This document shows positions 35,771 to 47,289 of a DNA stretch of 64,000 nt, piece by piece; position 1 is the stretch's first letter; each line of letters begins with the position of its first letter. The DNA is from Sepiola atlantica (lineage: Eukaryota; Mollusca; Cephalopoda; Sepiida; Sepiolidae), in NCBI GenBank assembly GCA_963556195.1, contig OY744525.1, forward strand, positions 79,016,344-79,080,343, written 5' to 3'. The notes below the pieces were generated by a model. It did no database searches and was not told the origin of the DNA. It was given only the letters and a program-made list of their open reading frames with translations. The position numbers and the translations under genes were made by a program.

Positions 35771-36291
35771 ATCTAACTTAACAATATTAAAATTTCGAGA
35801 CATAAAATTCCTGACATTTCCTGACAAGTATGTCCATTATTCCTGACAATCACTGACAAAAATACACATTTTTCCTGACAAAAAAACCTTTATGAAATTA
35901 GAAATAAAAGAATATTTTTTGCATGAAAACCCACGCAGGGCCCACCCCAAGCCAGCTTGACATTTTCTTGGTGTTTTAAATTGTAATGATAGGAAGCTAT
36001 ATGCTTAATAATAAACTAACACCAGAAAATGACTAGCCCCTGCCATTGTTTTCATGTTTTTTTTTATTTCTTATACAAATATGAATATAAAAGGTAGAAA
36101 AACAGACTAAGTAGCCTTTTTCAAGGCAACAATTGTCACATTAATTCCTGACATTTCATTAAAAATAGGTACAAAATAAGTACAATTTACAATAAAGGAA
36201 TGGTCAGTTGGTCGAATGCTGGGGCAAGGCTCTTGCATAACCACCACAGAGCAAGTTCATGAACGGACGAAAGAACATTTCTTGTCAAGAA

Positions 36292-36522
36292 CTAGTCAAA
36301 GGTAACTTCATCATCATCAAGATCTGGCTGTGGTAAGTTGCTGCAGTGGAGGCCTTTGCAATTACCACACAAGTTTGAACAGTCAATGCCATGTTTCCTG
36401 CAATTGCATCTTGCTGTAGTACACCCTGAAGTACAGTTACACCTAATTATAACCAACAAATTTACAGGACCAGCTGGTAAGTCAGTCTTGATTGGTTGTA
36501 ATTTACCATCTGAAAGTTTCAA
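36292..36522 (-). pseudogene. C-terminal CXC-like Cys-rich tail of the TIR-element protein
   Basis: 76 codons ending at the natural-looking stop. Residues ~29-62 carry a dense cysteine pattern (RCNCTSGCTTARCNCRKHG, then CSNLCGNCKGLHC), resembling Tesmin/TSO1-type CXC zinc-binding repeats found at the C-terminus of this family. An acidic end follows (DLDDDEVTFD). The frame extends upstream of the Met through DEWGLKLSDG. It is separated from the nuclease-like segment by a 1-base frameshift near 36,550. Likely role in the intact protein: DNA binding. Domain assignment is by pattern, not by search. Confidence 0.7.
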
Positions 36523-36550
36523 TCCCCACTCGTCACGTTTTAGCTTGTTT

Positions 36551-37560
36551 CTACATTTCCCTTCTCTGAATTTGGAAGTAAACTCGAAGGCTGTGGAATT
36601 TCATAGCTGCGTTTGTTGGTAGCAATGATTTGGTCTCAACATACTTTGAGCTTTTTGCAAACCTTTTCTTAAAGCGCCTCAGTCTAAGATGATTGATGTT
36701 TTCCTCATCATTACCATTGTACAGGCACACTAAAGCCTTCTCTCCAGCTTCAATAACCTCTTCTGCACTGCTATCCTTGCCAAACACTTCTGCCAGTTTG
36801 AGGAAGTTTCTATTGTTCATCACCTTTTGAAGGGATGCTGCTTTCACAATTCCATAAACACTGGATGTAGAATCACAACCCAGTAGTGCATGGATAAAAA
36901 GAATGTTGGAACAGACCACATCTCCCAAAGATTTCCTCATCTCTTTGATGTTCCAGACTTTCACACTTTTTGCACTATCCTTTGGTTGTGGCATGAAGAA
37001 GATGTAACCATCATCTCTATTGGCATGATAACATAGAAAGACCAATAGGTCAGTGTCATCTGCTATCAAAATGGTTTCTCCTGTCTGTGCCAGTTTCAGA
37101 GCAGTCTTCACAATCAATACCTCAGTGTCTCCAGATGCATGGACTACTTTACAACCTACTTCCGCCAAACTCTTTCCCAGCAAGTTGATGAACAATTGTT
37201 TGATTTCTTGATTAGCTAGGAAAACATCCTTTTTTTTAATTTGAACACTATTAAAGGGGTCAGACACATTAACACCAACAGAGCCCCCTGCTCAGCGTCG
37301 GTGAGTCGCATCTTAAATGGATGGTCCACTTTCATACTCATCAAAGACAATGCATGCTTTTCCATATCTAGTTGTGACATATCTGCAGTATTTGGCACAG
37401 ATCTCATCAAATGTGTGACCTTTTTGCCATGGGAGGCGTTGAAGTAGTGCTCCAGCATCTAAGAGATACTGTGGACCTGATTGTACAGGAGAAGTTAGTT
37501 CCTATATTGCATCTGCCAAAGACGTTTTTTTGCCTCTTGCTGTAGTTCGAAAGAATAAAA
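36551..37560 (-). pseudogene. FEN1/XPG-like 5' nuclease core of the TIR-element protein
   Basis: One frame (open 36,551-37,267; upstream part interrupted by stops at 37,292, 37,313 and 37,502) carries the acidic motifs of the FEN1/XPG nuclease superfamily in order. These are LLDAGALLQ (Asp codon 37,457-37,459, equivalent to FEN1 D34), CIVFDEYESGP (Asp 37,340-37,342, like D86), GDTEVLIV (37,127 and 37,121, like E158/E160), ADDTDLLVF (37,055 and 37,049, like D179/D181) and LLGCDSTSSVYGI (36,872, like D233, followed by a helix-2-turn-helix-like region). The conserved order and spacing make chance unlikely. It ends with NAAMKFHSLRVYFQ, a family hallmark. Decayed by three stops and flanking frameshifts. 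The equivalences are my alignment by eye. Confidence 0.7.
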
Positions 37561-37949
37561 AAGTGCAGGTGGGTAACCACAAAGTTCATACTGGAAATGT
37601 TCTTACTGCTGCTGAGTTGAGGGTTCATTGGTAGATAGCACACACAGTCTCTGGAATAGGAGTTGTGGATCAGTCTTAACTTCACCATATCAAGGTATTG
37701 AATCCACAATTTTGCTGTTCGCTGGTCAACCATCGCATCTTTCACATGGTTGATTCTCTGGGCAATCTTGGTTATAGACTCTGATGACAGAACATTATTC
37801 AATGTCTCAGTCCCATCAAGGAGACCTTTCAATAGCCCCTGAGCTTCCTTCAGGTCTTCATTTTGAGGAAATGATTCTTCTGCATCAGTGTTGGGTTGAT
37901 CATCCTCAGTGACATGTGAAACTGGCAAATCATAGGCTTTCGCTAACAA
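37560..37949 (-). pseudogene. middle segment of the TIR-element protein
   Basis: Frame open from 37,949. Conserved family stretch KDAMVDQRTAKLWIQYLDMV (residues ~71-90) preceded by an acidic linker (AEESFPQNEDLKEAQGLLKG). After ~37,690 homology leaves this frame, and the nuclease core resumes in another. No known domain; in the family it lies between the N-terminal domain and the nuclease core. Confidence 0.55.
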
Positions 37950-38076
37950 AATAGCATTCAGAGCAGCATTAACTAAGAAGTGAGCATGTGCTTGACTGTG
38001 TTTTCAGCATACTCAAGTTCAAAAAGTTCTTGCAATTCAGAACCTGTCATCAAATGACCAATTGACCCCAGAAAGC

Positions 38077-38340
38077 TTATCTGTGTATGAAGCCACCAAG
38101 TCGCAAGACAAATGATTTCAGGTGACTGGAACTAGGCTGTGACTTGACTATCATCATTGCTCTGTACCAAAGTGGTTGATCGAATGTTAGAATTAGTGTA
38201 ATGTTGTTTTTCCTGGCTAAATCACTAATGTAACATAACGTTGAGTACACACAGATTTGGTTACTAGGGTCCATGTTGATCATTGGCAAAAAAACTGTGG
38301 CTGATTTCCTAGAATATGTTCCTTTGTACACTGACTGCAT
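38077..38340 (-). pseudogene. TIR-element protein segment (FLPMINMDPSN...LRLGGF)
   Basis: 87 codons containing ATVFLPMINMDPSNQICVYS, ITLILTFDQPLWYRAMMIV and SFVLRLGGF, all hallmarks of the same protein family. Frame breaks on both sides join it to neighbours at 37,949 and 38,533. Unknown function; the hydrophobic-strand/Asp pattern (LILTFDQPLW) suggests a folded alpha/beta domain. Confidence 0.6.
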
Positions 38341-38532
38341 AAGGCCTGACCATGTGGGTCTGGATGGATGTGAAATTATTGAAACCTCTCAAAGGATGTC
38401 AACATTAGCAGTGGAATCGACAACTTTCTTGGGATGGAGCTCTTTAAATGTCACTGGTGGTTTGTTGGTGTGCTGTGAATCTAGGTACTTAATGTTGATC
38501 CTTCCAACCCTTATTATATCTTCTGAAAGGAC

Positions 38533-38901
38533 CTAAATCCTTGGAATTGGTTTTGCTTTAACTTTCTCAGACGTAAAAAATGTTATGATGCCCATACCGT
38601 GGAATGTATTGAATCCATCAATACTCCTTACATTATGGTCCACATTATCAGCTATGAACTGCACAAATTCAGTTTCAACAGGGGAGAGAGTTTCAGCGCC
38701 ATGAACAAGAGCAGCACTTCTTTCGAATTTCTGGACTTCCGAGTAAGATGAAGAGAAGCCATGCTTATTCAGAGTGTCAATTAAGAACCTCGTTCCAAAT
38801 TGGTCATGCATTTCCACTGCTAAACCAAACTGCAAAGGTGCAAAGAGAACTCTGGGTCTAGCAGCCTGCATTATCGCTTGACCAACTGATGCAAGTTTCA
38901 A
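38533..38901 (-). pseudogene. TIR-element protein segment (GQAIMQAARPRVL...NVDHNVRSIDG)
   Basis: 122 codons: KLASVGQAIMQAARPRVLFA, LQFGLAVEMHDQFGTRFLID, SSYSEVQKFERSAA and FIADNVDHNVRSIDGFNTFH followed by GMGII. This is the best preserved and most diagnostic block of the family, a conserved DNVDHN motif with no assigned function. Ends at a stop at 38,533. The next homologous block is in the same frame class at 38,340. Confidence 0.65.
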
Positions 38902-39129
38902 ATCATTGTCTTTGTCTTCATGAGAAAGATCAACAATGTTTTAGGAACATATTCAAGAATCGCATCCTGTTCAAGATCATTCTTAGACAGGTAATATTCT
39001 GAACTTGTCTGGATACCTTTAATGTCATTCTTGATAAGCTTGGCTGCCGTCTCTATGATTCTAATGGTCTCTGATTCTGAATTGCTGTACTTAAGAATGT
39101 AACAACATTATGTTTCCCATTAATTTCAG

Positions 39130-39930
39130 TCACAATGATTTTGTCTTTGAAATGTTCTAACAATCGAGATTTCATGTATGAGAGACTGTATGGTTCAAAG
39201 CCAGTGTTCTCGAGAATTTCATCCATTTTTTTAACAAGATCAACAATGGTGAGTTGCTCCTCGTCATTTTGCTGTAAATATTTAGCAACTTCCAGAGATG
39301 TCTGCTTTCTCTCTGAATCCTCTGGTCTACCAAGGTTTTGTTTCTTAGAAGAATCAGCAGAAAAGAATGCCTTAGGAATGTTTTTATTGGAATCAAAGTT
39401 TGCAAAACATGTTCTGTGATAATGTGCTTCTTCTGAAACAAGGTCAGCTACATAACCTATTCTACCTTTAACAGTGGATACCCAGCCATCATTTTTTCAG
39501 ACTTTCTCATAAACTTTTAACACTCTGCCCATAAACTCAATAGTTTCTACATGGGAAACATGAACACCTCTTTTCTTTCTATCAGTTTTGCTCCAGAACC
39601 ATGAAAAAGACAATGTTCCTTAAAGTTAAACACACACAAAGAGCGACTTGCATGGGATAGCATTTCATCATGGGTGGACCTGTTTTTACAGTCAATTTCT
39701 ATGCATTTGGGGTTGATCCAATGCTGTCTGCATTTCTTGTGAAGACGTTGATCAATCTGAATTATGATCTTCTCTCCACGTTGTTCAGAAGCTCTGTTAA
39801 TGGAATCGATGCCCTTCTGGCTGACGATGAATGTTTCTTCATTACTGGACAGTTCATTGTTGAAAATAGCACACTTGTCAGCATCTATAATTATCGGTAC
39901 TTCAGTTTGGTCAATATGAAATTAGAATAT
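39130..39930 (-). pseudogene. N-terminal, Cys/His-containing part of the TIR-element protein
   Basis: Broken into short frames. On the minus strand, ~39,890-39,600 encodes IDADKCAIFNNELSS, then IIIQIDQRLHKKCRQHWINP and EIDCKNRST, HASRSLCVFNFKEHCLFHGS: paired Cys and His residues consistent with an N-terminal zinc-binding module. ~39,440-39,130 in the proper frame continues through a conserved YHRTCFANF piece into a helical linker (LEVAKYLQQND, VDLVKKMDEIL). The true start is not visible; upstream in-frame sequence meets a stop, so a first exon or an upstream shift is possible. Confidence 0.5.
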
Positions 39931-40106
39931 GACAGAATATTAAGCTCATGAAAAGAGACAAAAATAAGGCATAAGTAGTTATAATTATATTTAACTTTAT
40001 GAAAACTGCTGGTTTTATCCAATTTCACATTGCTACATTTGATATTTTTGAAGATGAATTTACAGAAATTGAGTTGAGAGAGGGGAGGCTAGAATCGGTG
40101 GCAATC

Positions 40107-40266
40107 TTTAAAGATGGCGCCCGTTGACCCGTTTCCGCAAGGCTAATTTTGGTAAACCTTTTTTTATCTGAAAGAGAAGTTATTCATGCCCAATATCCAA
40201 GTTAAAAATCTTTGTTAGCAATTTGTTTGAGGTTCAGCCAAAAAATCAGCTAGATTGACTGGACTA
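40107..40266. repeat. right terminal inverted repeat
   Basis: 160 bp, inverted relative to 35,621-35,770. It lies 5' to the decayed gene, so it should contain its promoter. No TATA is obvious. Confidence 0.9.
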
Positions 40267-40458
40267 TAAATTCATACTGAATTATTATTTTTAAAATTTA
40301 TTATTAATCGGATATTTATTAAAATCAAATAAAGGAAAGCTAAACTGATTTTTTAAAAATCCTATTAATAAAAAAGTAAACCATAACTATATTTTGAATT
40401 ATTTTTCTATAAATAAGTAATAAAATAATACTAGTCAGAAATTATAATAGTCATAAAA

Positions 40459-40516
40459 TAATAATAATAATAATAATAATGATAATAATAATAATAATAA
40501 TGATAATAATAATAAT
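40459..40516. repeat. (AAT)n with GAT interruptions
   Basis: Trinucleotide microsatellite at the left edge of the 40.5-52.3 kb repeat region. Confidence 0.9.
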
Positions 40517-40869
40517 GCAGCGTAAGTTTTATCTTAGAACCTTAGGTAGTGTATTTGTTTACAATCAAAGTCACAGACACACAAACACAGAGAATCCATA
40601 GTTGTAGAATGTGCCACGTGTGACGCAACAATAAATAAAACAATATGCATAGCAGCAATTACATAGAGATGTGATCCAATATCCCATTGCCACATCAATA
40701 ATGGCAGTTTCAATAGAAATAATGCTAAACTCTATTACTACAGCAATAAGTATTCATAGCAATAATACCCAATCTCATCACTACTGTCATAATAACAGTG
40801 TTGATAACAATGATAATAAATCTTATTAGTAACATTGGAACAGTAGATTTGATAATAGTAATGTTATAT

Positions 40870-41130
40870 CCTATAACTGAGGCTGGGAAGAGGCTCAGTG
40901 GTATAGTACTTGCCTTGCCTGTTAAATGCTTAGTGCATGGATCTCAGTATTTCTCCTTAACCAGGCACGGCTTCCTGTTGCCTTAGATGTCTTCCTGTCA
41001 CTGATCTTAATACTAAGTTAGGAAAAATGCAATTCTGAATTGTGTAAACCCTTGCTTAATTAAATGCAGGAATCCTTTTAGAGGATGTCCATTGTCTCTA
41101 ATGACAGAAAGGACAATATATATACCATAA
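40870..41130 (+). repeat. tRNA-derived SINE copy
   Basis: GAGGCTCAGTGGTATAGTAC (A-box region) and TGCATGGATCTCAGT (weak B box), body to TTTTAGAGGATGTCCATTGT and CTAATGACAGAAAGG. The same 3' part is at 30,270-30,305 and 45,640-45,695. Confidence 0.55.
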
Positions 41131-41244
41131 CTAAAACAATTTAAATACTATTCATAGAAATAAGGTTGAACCTCATGGCTACAGTAATAATAAATTTCAT
41201 TATTACAGCAATATTGTCAAGCATGAAATATTATTTCATAGCAA

Positions 41245-41281
41245 CATGAGTTGTAGTAGTAGTAGTAGTAGTAGTAGTAGG
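41245..41281. repeat. (TAG)n microsatellite
   Basis: Twelve TAG units. The Ser-rich frame over it is an artefact. Confidence 0.9.
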
Positions 41282-41999
41282 GGTGGTGTTTATATAGGTA
41301 ATAATAGTAGTGGTTATACTAGTAGTTGTTATGATGGTGGCAATAGTCGGGGTGTTAGTTGTAGTACTTGTAATGAAGATACACTACTTGAAGTGGTAAT
41401 AATAATAATAATAGCAATAAAAACATAACAACAAACATGGTTTTAATAATCTGCAAAATCAGAATAAAACAGTAAATTTGAAAAGTAAGTTTTATATAGA
41501 TCAATTATTTGCTCAATATGTTGTATGTAGTATACAGAAGAGGTATCCTTTGCCCAGCACCAGTAACCCTCAACAATATTTGACTAACTTGTTCATGGGT
41601 AACACTTGACATAACAGGTAAATTAAGCTAATATAAGTCAGCCTCTGTAAGACAGTATTGACTCATCTTCCGAGATTGGAAACATTACACTCGTTAGTCT
41701 AACACTTCACACTTATATTCAAAGTAACTCACACATAAAGCTGTAAATAATCCCACGTGGGAAGCAACAATAGATATAGAAAGTCTTATAGCAACAATTA
41801 CAGTAGTGATAAAAATATTAATATTCTAGTAATAAAATGTCTTAACAGCATTAATAAATTATACATCCTATTATTACAGTAGTAATAACAGAGATGATCA
41901 TAACAATGCTAAATCTCATAACTACTATAATAATACATATTGATCTTATTATAATAGTGGTTTGGTGTCTGTCTGTAACCGAAACTATATCACGTCTCT

Positions 42000-43390
42000 C
42001 AAAAATATTACATCATATTCTTCAAGATTGTTAATTAACAGATTTCCATAATACAGAATCATAACACTCTTATTATAAAAGTCTAGAACAGACATTAATT
42101 TGCTTGTAGTGTTAAATCCTACATAAAAATCAACTGAATTATAAATTAATAACGAAGAAAAAAAAATTCACATGTCAGAATGAAATTTGACTATTAGTAT
42201 TGAAACAAATGTGGCATATACACTTTCTATCTTTCCATTTCATATATCATCATGTAATATTATCAATGTTATGGACAAGAAAAACTTTTTTTACAAGCCC
42301 ACATACAATGAGTATTATATTAATAGCTAGAATACCTGTCCCAGGACGGTTTCATAATACTAGGATCCCACTGGACCCTTTAATAAGTGAAAACATTTGA
42401 ATCCCAAAATACTTCAATGCAACCAAAAAAATGTGTGAAAATAGAACTGCATTTTAGGGCTTAGAAAATTGTTAATTTTGTGCTGTTAATTGTCCATTGA
42501 GGGTCTTAAATGTGTTCACAATTTGAGATTAAACATCTTTTTGTGTAATTTAACTTGCTTGAATCCCATTAAAATCAGAAGTAAAAATGTTTCATTACTT
42601 GGAAGTTTCATTTTAAGTCCATATTTCTTACAGTCTAAAAAAAGGTAGTGGACACACAAACAGACAGACTGACAGACACAAGTGTCTCATATAAGTATAG
42701 ATCATATTCTATTAATAACTCACCAAATTGATATCTATCTGTCTGTTTTACTATTTCTGCAACTGAAGCTTCACTATTTTGGGCACAGTTTCAATTAAAT
42801 TTTCAGGAAATGCTAAGGTCAACCCTAAAAAGGTTTCACACTATTATATTCCATTCGGATGTATTGATCTTTCCACACATAAAAACAATGGAATACAACA
42901 GCATGCCCTACAAAATGTATTTATAAAAAATCAGATTTTATAGTGATTGATTACACAAATAATCATAAATTTTCTCCATCTCTCTTGAACACTCGCCCAG
43001 TCTAATAATAATCCTTACAAGCATGTATTTATGAAAATCAGACTTTTATAGTTATAGATGGCCCAAATATATGTTTTATCCATCTCTCCTGAACACTAGA
43101 TCTGTCTAATAATGCTAAACTAGCAGTGACAAGTGGGACATAGCCAAAGAATATTAAATAAAAATTTAATTATGTGACACTGAAACAAATGCCTATAATG
43201 TGTTAGATAGAAATATAGAAAAAACAAAACAAACAAACAGGGAGTGTTGAGAAAAAGTTAGCAGAAGAAGAGACAAAGATAAAAACCAGTGATAGAAACC
43301 AGGATAGATCATTGAGAGTATAGCTGATACTGCTGATTTAGTATTATTAGATTGGGTTGGTGTTCAAGAGAGCTGGGGAAACATACAAAA
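42000..43390. other. non-coding interval
   Basis: No gene. 42,840-43,140 holds a diverged direct repeat (CATCTCTC(T/C)TGAACACT with preceding TATTTATRAAAATCAGA, at ~42,980 and ~43,080). Confidence 0.4.
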
Positions 43391-43394
43391 TTAT

Positions 43395-43960
43395 AGTTAT
43401 TTACAGTATTTGCATGTTTGGGACTGTCGTTCTCATCTTGGTTGTTGCCATTTTCATAACATTTCAGCCATTGTATTCTCCAGCCTAGTTCTCCTTCAGT
43501 TTAATTGTAGCAAATTTTAGTGTGTTGTAATTATGATTGTGGGATAGCATGTATGTGACGAGTACAAAGCAAATTCTCAACAAACAAAAACTAACACCAC
43601 TGGATACCAGGTGATCCAAATCCAGTAGCCCACCTACTTCTTTTCTTCCCCTTCACTTCTTTTGCTTGACCCCCACATCCCCTTTCATAGCTTATATACT
43701 CTTTCCCTTCACCGTTTCTCATCACCCAGCTGATACCAGCATTTAGCACCACATCCACACCCTACTCCTCTATTCCATCACTTTATCTTCCCTCCTCGTT
43801 TCTCTGTATAAATATCCACTTTGCTCAAATAAAGTTTTCTATGATGAAGATTTTACCATGAAAATCGAAATATCAGAGCTCATAACTGCTTTAAACATGT
43901 TTCTGCATCAATATTTTGAATAAGTTTCTTTTCATACTTACCAAATTCCATATACTAATC
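43395..43960 (-). repeat. unclassified dispersed repeat with pyrimidine-rich interior
   Basis: Contains a reversed ACGTTGTGA-type core at 43,430-43,500 and a CT-rich segment 43,640-43,810. It ends near GAAAATCGAAATATC, a common style of interspersed repeat terminus. No coding frame. Confidence 0.35.
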
Positions 43961-44516
43961 ATTTCATTTTTGTCAGAAATATAATTTCTTTTATACAAAT
44001 TCTCTGATAATACACACACACACACATATAGGTTTGAATTACCTACTATACACTATCCTCGAATGTCTTCGGTCTCTCTGTACAAAGGTTTGTCAGGACA
44101 ACCTGACATGAGGATACTTACCCCTACAAGTAAATCCTGACCAAATATTCAAAATAACATAGTATTCGAAGCCCAAATAAGATCCCTCGACACGGCTATA
44201 CATTGGCCCATACGAGGAATGGTGCACTTTCTCCTAGTGATGTTATCTCAGGTAACAGCACTAAGCCGGATACGCCACCAGACTAGATAAATTCTTGTCC
44301 TGGAATCCGGTAAGACCAAGAGACCACAAAAAAATATATACTATAATAAATTTTACTAATCTTACTTTACTAATTCAACGTTTGACGGGTAAAGGAGAAC
44401 TTTAATAGAATATTCAAATATCTATGTGTCTTATATAGAGATCAAGTGCTAGCCCCTATGAAAATGGCAACAACCAAGATGAGAACTTCGACTGAAGTAA
44501 AATTAAACAAAAAGTG

Positions 44517-44518
<2 letters not shown>

Positions 44519-44558
<40 letters not shown>
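44519..44558. repeat. (AT)n microsatellite
   Basis: 20 AT units followed by GAGA-rich sequence. Confidence 0.95.
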
Positions 44559-44564
<6 letters not shown>

Positions 44565-44709
44565 AAGAGAGAGAAAGAAGATAGTATTAGAAATAATATT
44601 ATGATTGGTTAGTAAGTTTGTCTGCTTCATGGCAAATCAAACCTTTTGTTTTGGCTATAGCTGATGTCATAGATAGTGATAGTATCCACCAGGCTAATCA
44701 CTTCCCCCC

Positions 44710-44710
<1 letters not shown>

Positions 44711-44741
<31 letters not shown>

Positions 44742-44742
44742 A
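44711..44742. repeat. (AGT)n microsatellite
   Basis: About ten AGT units. A longer interrupted (TAG)n lies at 45,826-45,912. Confidence 0.9.
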
Positions 44743-45863
44743 TGTTGATGGTGGTGATGAAGGTGTTTGTGAATATACACCGATTTTAGGAATATATTAA
44801 TGGTCATATAAAAATGAAGACTAAAAGCATTTCTCTAATAAGTAAAATGAGGAACTATTGAGGCTACTGAAGAAATTTTGTATTAGAATATTTGATTGTG
44901 CATAGGTTTATATTCAAACCCACACAGCGATCATAGTAGTAGAATATCTCACTTGTGATGTAATAATGAACACACCAATGAGTTAGCAGAAATTATGTAA
45001 AGCTGTTATCCAAGTTTCAATAAGAAATATTACTAAATCCCATTTCTATATCAATAAGGGGTTACCTTATAAAATTTGCCAACATTTTGCTCATCCATTA
45101 ATTCACCCAGCGATTTTTATGACATATCTTTGGTCACCAAGAGTGTTTTAGATATATCTGATTTTGAAAAGTAATCTACCGAAATAGGTTTTATGGGTAG
45201 AGAGGAAAAAATCATCATCAATTCCTGAAAAGTGTTTTAGGTATATTAGTTTTTGAAAATCAAGTCACGAAATATCAAATATTGAAAACTACTCCCTATG
45301 GGAGTGTAGGGGGAGTTTTTGGACCATAATTTAATAGGTTCCTTACTCCTGTTAAATGGGTTATTTTCCAAATACTGTCATAAATAACAGTGTTGATAGC
45401 AAACAATAACAGTATTGCTAGTAATCGTACTATATTTCATAACTAAAATATGTATACACAACCCATAGTAATACTATTGAATCTTATAATGATATTAATG
45501 TACAAGTTTCACTCTACATGTAGTTAGCACTTGAAACTTGGTATGTTTGTTTACCCTTGAGTTGTTTTGTGGTTATCATAGAAGTTAAGCAATGCAAGAT
45601 CAGCAGAAGTGCTTCACTATGAATTCCTTATGGGGGAACTATTTCAGAGGGTGTCCATTGTTTCTAGAGACAGGAGGAACCATAAATATACCTTAACTAA
45701 AAGAATTAAATGGCAATAAGGTTGTATCTCATAACTATACTAATGATGGGTGTTAATAACAACAATATACCATCATTAGTGCAATAATGTCAGCAATTAA
45801 ATACTATTTCATAAGAGAAAAATAAGTAGTAGTAGTAGAGTATTATTATTAGTAGTAGTAGTA

Positions 45864-45914
<51 letters not shown>

Positions 45915-46607
45915 ATGTTTAAACATCATTATATTTAAAAAAAAAAAAAAGAAAGGAATAACTAATAATTGTTTTTATATGCCTTCCCAAAATATTACAT
46001 ATTTATATCCGGAGGACACTAAGCATACACCCTTTTTCTGAAAAAGCAGTGAATACACTACTGATAGCAATAATTTACAGCAAGTAATGTTCCTCGGTCT
46101 AAATAGTAATTTATTGTTAAATATTGCTTTATAGCAGTCATGAATATAAAAAAGATTTTAATAGTCCTAAAAATAATAATAGTCCTAAAAAGTAGTTACA
46201 ATAATAACAACAAAATAGTGATTCTGCTATGTAGTGTATTTATTTACAATCAAATTTTACACACGCAGAGCAGCCATAGTAGTAGAATATCCCACGTGTG
46301 ATGCAACCATAAATAAATCACTATGCATCATGGAAATTATGTAGAGCTGTGATCCAATATCCCATTGCCACAGCAATAATAGCAGTATCAATAGAATCGC
46401 ATTACTACAATAATAAATGTTTATAGCAATAATAATAAAAAATCTGATTACTACAGTAATGGTAAACGTGTCGATAGACTTCATTATTAATTAACATTAA
46501 AAGAACAGCTTAGATAAAAGTAATACTATATCACATAACTAAAAATATTTAAACATTGTTGATGTCATTAAGGCTGAATCTCTAAACTGAAATAATAATT
46601 AATGTTG

Positions 46608-46615
<8 letters not shown>

Positions 46616-46681
<66 letters not shown>
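46616..46681. repeat. (AAT)n microsatellite
   Basis: About 22 AAT units. Similar arrays at 49,236-49,302 and 49,706-49,780 (the latter running into (AAG)n to 49,832) punctuate the higher-order repeat. Confidence 0.95.
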
Positions 46682-46682
<1 letters not shown>

Positions 46683-46937
46683 CAGTAATGACATATTAAT
46701 ACAGCAGGGTAAGTTTTCTATTTCGTTCTTAGGTCGTTTATTGACAATCAAACTTACACACACTCAGAGGCCATAACAGGAAAATACCTCACGTGTAATC
46801 CAGCAACAAATATAGCCATTATTATTATAGCAGAAATTATAGTATTGATTGAAAATAATGTGTAAGACATTTAAAGAAACCATTATAACAGTGTTGAAAA
46901 CAACATTGCAAAATCCCATTACTGCAATTATTATATC

Positions 46938-47095
46938 AGGATATACACCATAGGCACATTGACACACCGGGTTCTCGTTACATTACTAAAGTTAAGTGAC
47001 GTTAAGCCTAGTCAGTATCAGATGGGTGACTATTTGGAAATACCAAGCGCTGTATGTAGGAGGATGAATACACTTCTATGAAAAAAAAAAAGGAA
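46938..47095 (+). pseudogene. 5S rRNA retropseudogene or 5S-derived SINE
   Basis: CCGGGTTCTCGTTACATTAC, TAAAGTTAAGTGACGTTAAG, CAGATGGGTGACTATTTGG and AAATACCAAGCGCTGTATGT follow 5S rRNA from the 5' stem to the 3' end, including the internal control region. At 47,080-47,091 an A11-12 run follows ~20 bases later, like a retroposition tail. Many substitutions, so not a functional 5S gene. Confidence 0.65.
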
Positions 47096-47289
47096 AAATT
47101 AATGTTATTAAAATCATCTCCCCATACCAGGTATACATACAACTGGGGACCGTTTGTAAATTTAATATTCCCTAGAATCTTCCCCCTTGAAGGAAGAAGT
47201 CAGCTTAACCTGCCCAGGGTGAATGCCACCCTAGGATAGGACAGAAATATTGGGAATGAAATATAAGTAAGAACAATATTAGTAGTACT

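Larger units (their letters stand above)
35621..40266 (-). mobile_element. DNA transposon-like element (4,646 bp) with ~150 bp TIRs, encoding a FEN1/XPG-like nuclease-CXC protein
   Basis: The terminal inverted repeats are 35,621-35,770 and 40,107-40,266. Both start TAGTCCAGTCAA on the outer side and match closely for ~130 bp, including CTGAACCTCAAACAAATTGC and TTTACCAAAATTAGCCTTGC. The 3 bp TAA flanks both ends (35,618-35,620 and 40,267-40,269), a plausible target duplication of the TWA type used by Harbinger-like elements; an ATAA reading is also possible. Between the TIRs lies one decayed minus-strand gene (~39,930-36,292) of an abundant uncharacterised metazoan family. No DDE/D transposase is seen. 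Inference: the nuclease-like protein is the element's own mobility protein, or the gene was captured. Confidence 0.8.

Noticed and set aside
38273..39951. Plus-strand frames of 87-94 codons in the TIR element
   Set aside because: Antisense shadows; the recognisable family blocks are all on the minus strand.
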